In this document: piece after piece, positions 62,105-64,000 of the stretch | Layout of the letters: each line of letters begins with the position of its first letter | Numbering within the stretch: position 1 is the first letter of the stretch | DNA from: Lentisphaerota bacterium | GTDB lineage: Bacteria; Verrucomicrobiota; Lentisphaeria; Victivallales; Victivallaceae | Reading direction: 5' to 3' | Assembly: GCA_015061745.1 (NCBI GenBank) | Contig: SUWB01000003.1 | Location: forward strand, 1-64,000 | Length of the DNA stretch: 64,000 nt | Notes under the pieces: generated by a model | What the model was told of the DNA's origin: nothing | Seen by the model: the letters and a program-made list of their open reading frames with translations, nothing else | The model's database searches: none | Translations under genes and position numbers: made by a program

Positions 62105-64000
62105 AAAGTAAGATCATTGCCGCACTGCTGCTGGCAACTGTCATAATCACAGCGGGTTCCGGGACGCCCCGGCTTTCCCCCTGGGATGCCTGGCGGATGG
62201 CGTATACCACTTTTGAAAACGGTGAGGAATTCCGGGACAAAGGAGATTATCTCAAAGCCCGTGATGCTTTCAACAAAGCTCTTGAATATTACCAGATGGT
62301 CCGTCAGGCACGTCCCGACTGGAACCAGAAGGTCATTTCTGAACGGATCGCCGACTGCGAAAAAGAAAGCAGCCGGATGAATGCCTTTCTCGGCCCCGCC
62401 GCCCGGGAAAAAGAAAAAAAAGCAGCAGAACAACAAGAACCTTCTCTGGGCAAAAATCAGGAAGTCCTGCAGCTGCGAAAAGCTCTGTCTCTTGCTCAGG
62501 CTGAACTGGAAGAACTCCGCCGGAAAAACGAAACCCGCAAAAATTATGAAAGTGAGATCAGCAATCTTTTGCGTGACCAGCGTATCCTGAATGAACGCTA
62601 TTCACTCCTGGAAAAACGCTACCGGGCACAGGAAGAAAAACTCGCCCTCCCCGATACAAAACTCCGTCAACTTGAAGATCAGCTGGTGGAAATGCGGCTC
62701 AAGCTGGATCTGGCACGCAAAGAAAGTGAAGCAGCCAAACAACGTCAGAATACCCAGCATACAGAAGCCCTTTTACTCAAAAAAGAAAAAGCCCAGTTTG
62801 AAAATCTCAAACGCACTCTGACCGGTGAGATCGCTTCTCTGCAAGATCAGCTGAAAGCCCGTACCGGTGAACTCGAAAGTGCCGCCCGGAATACAGCGAG
62901 TGCCCAAAGCCGCCTGAAAGAGCTTGGCAAACTCCTCTCCGAAAGCCGCCGCAATGCCGATGCACTCAACAAAGAATTAAATTCCCTCCGGGAAAAATAC
63001 CGGGAAAAACTTGCTTCTTCCACCGCTGGCGGTATCGCCAACCGGAAACTGTTGGAAGATAACAAAAAATTACAGGATTCCAACTCACAACTGCGCAAAA
63101 ATAATGAAGAATATGCCGCAAGAGCCATTCGTCTGGAACGGGAGATAGAAAAAATCCGCCAGCAGATTTCCGACGAACTGAAGAAAAATGCAGCTCTCCA
63201 GGCCCGTAATACCGCCCACAACACGGAATTGAAACGTCTGACCAAAGAGCTGGAACGTGAAAAAGCCAACAGCACTATCCTGAACCGGGAACTTGATTCC
63301 GTCCGCCAGCTTTCCGTCAACAGCTCCACCGAACTGAAAAAACTGACCGCTGAAAACAGCGAATTGAAAAAACGGCTGAAATTCCGGGACAGCGAGGACT
63401 TCAAAAATCTTACCGCCGCCCGGGCCGACAGAAAGAATATGAAAGAACAGCTCCTGAAACAGGAACAAAACATTGCTGAACTTCAAGCTCAGCTCAAGAT
63501 CAGCAATGAAAAATATGCCGCTCTTGAAAAATCCTCTCAGGAAACGGCCGTTGAAAACCGCAAACTCCACGCCCAGAGGATCAATTACGAAAATCAACTT
63601 AAAAATCTGACCGGTATTTCCAAAGATTCCCGGGAACTGGCCAAACGTTACAGCGAACTGCAAAAGAATTTTGCCGCTTTGCAGGCAGAAAACCGTCAGA
63701 ACAAACTGGCCGCAGATGCAGCAAAACCCCGGGAAGCAGAACTGGCACGAATCAAACTCCGGCTGGCAGAACTGGACGGCCTCAAACAGCAGCTCCGCAG
63801 AGAACAGAGTTTTAATGAACAACTCAACGCCGTCAAAAACAATCTGGAACGGGAAGTCCGCCGTCTGCGTCCTATGGGAGAAGAAAACAACTCCCTGAAA
63901 GCACGCCTCACCGACTACGATATGCTGAAAAAAGAGGTCGAACGGCTCCGCAAACTCAACTCTGAGCTGGCCGCTGCTCAAAACCTTTCCGTCCAGGTGG
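62101..64000 (+). CDS. Secreted or periplasmic coiled-coil protein, truncated by window end
   Basis: The open frame starts at ATG 62101, overlaps the hflX stop, and runs to the window end without a stop (633 codons seen). It opens with a signal-peptide-like MKSKIIAALLLATVIITAGS, then a helical TPR-like pair (EEFRDKGDYLKARDAFNKAL), then more than 500 residues of charged heptad-rich coiled coil (many ELRRK, LEKRYRAQEEKL and LKKLTAENSELKK segments). No enzyme motif is seen. It may be a cell-envelope structural or division-related protein; the family is unrecognised. The minus-strand frames here are shadows of this biased coding sequence. Confidence 0.8.
   Translation, partial: MKSKIIAALLLATVIITAGSGTPRLSPWDAWRMAYTTFENGEEFRDKGDYLKARDAFNKALEYYQMVRQARPDWNQKVISERIADCEKESSRMNAFLGPAAREKEKKAAEQQEPSLGKNQEVLQLRKALSLAQAELEELRRKNETRKNYESEISNLLRDQRILNERYSLLEKRYRAQEEKLALPDTKLRQLEDQLVEMRLKLDLARKESEAAKQRQNTQHTEALLLKKEKAQFENLKRTLTGEIASLQDQLKARTGELESAARNTASAQSRLKELGKLLSESRRNADALNKELNSLREKYREKLASSTAGGIANRKLLEDNKKLQDSNSQLRKNNEEYAARAIRLEREIEKIRQQISDELKKNAALQARNTAHNTELKRLTKELEREKANSTILNRELDSVRQLSVNSSTELKKLTAENSELKKRLKFRDSEDFKNLTAARADRKNMKEQLLKQEQNIAELQAQLKISNEKYAALEKSSQETAVENRKLHAQRINYENQLKNLTGISKDSRELAKRYSELQKNFAALQAENRQNKLAADAAKPREAELARIKLRLAELDGLKQQLRREQSFNEQLNAVKNNLEREVRRLRPMGEENNSLKARLTDYDMLKKEVERLRKLNSELAAAQNLSVQV

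Noticed and set aside
63085-63981. Minus-strand open frame of 298 codons
   Set aside because: It is the antisense shadow of the Lys/Glu/Leu-rich coiled-coil gene, giving a Phe/Gln-rich peptide of low complexity.
1-64000. tRNA, rRNA, riboswitch or insertion-sequence transposase genes
   Set aside because: None was recognised on either strand by eye; small structured RNAs could still be missed without a covariance-model search.

Overview
The window looks like a chromosome segment of a Lentisphaerota (Victivallis-like) bacterium. The evidence is an [16 protein letters not shown]-type prepilin, a four-helix-bundle protein with a C-terminal suffix domain, a probable TIGR04073-type small secreted protein, many SGNH hydrolases and polysaccharide-degrading enzymes, and Gram-negative envelope genes (yidC, secDF, lspA, a BamE-like lipoprotein, and a MurE with the DNPR motif of meso-DAP ligases). 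Family names come from reading motifs by eye. No database search was possible, so the taxon is an inference.

Layout. 1-7.8 kb: a complete type II-A CRISPR-Cas locus, visibly more A+T-rich than the rest. The minus-strand order is cas9-cas1-cas2-csn2-leader-array, with 21 repeats and 20 spacers, and a divergent plus-strand tracrRNA lies directly upstream of cas9. 7.9-12.5 kb: a minus-strand run of glucuronokinase-like kinase, galU, DEAD-box helicase, glyoxalase-like protein and a four-helix-bundle cassette flanked by a duplicated gene end. 12.6-19.6 kb: a prepilin whose signal-sequence region is present three times, separated by in-frame palindrome-rich inserts, then a GH39-like glycosidase, a sialidase-like protein, an SGNH esterase and a lipoprotein. 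19.7-29.0 kb: rpmH-rnpA-yidD-yidC-khpB, aroE, prepilin peptidase, SGNH hydrolase, EamA transporter and a large secreted protein. 29.0-31.4 kb: ftsA-ftsZ on the minus strand, with a strongly divergent FtsZ. 31.8-37.8 kb: sugar-phosphate isomerase plus PIG-L deacetylase, then ychF, dksA-like, lspA and nnr. 37.8-52.4 kb: a minus-strand run of 15 tightly packed genes from uxaE through yajC-secDF, ybaB-recR-rnhC, rarA, folE and murF-murE to rlmH. 52.6-55.4 kb: a phosphodiesterase-like enzyme and a glycosidase-like protein. 55.7-64.0 kb: parE-parC (topoisomerase IV), an esterase, hflX and a long secreted coiled-coil protein cut by the window end.

Promoters are unusually easy to read. Eleven of fourteen sites are close variants of TTGAMA-N17-TATATT or TAAATT, which gives a local promoter grammar. 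The most unusual signals are the triplicated prepilin motif with in-frame palindromic inserts, the related long inverted repeats at 17.2 kb, the duplicated gene end around the four-helix-bundle cassette, the divergent FtsZ, and a II-A CRISPR system (with csn2, a matching tracrRNA and an ATTTGAG leader end) in a non-Firmicute.
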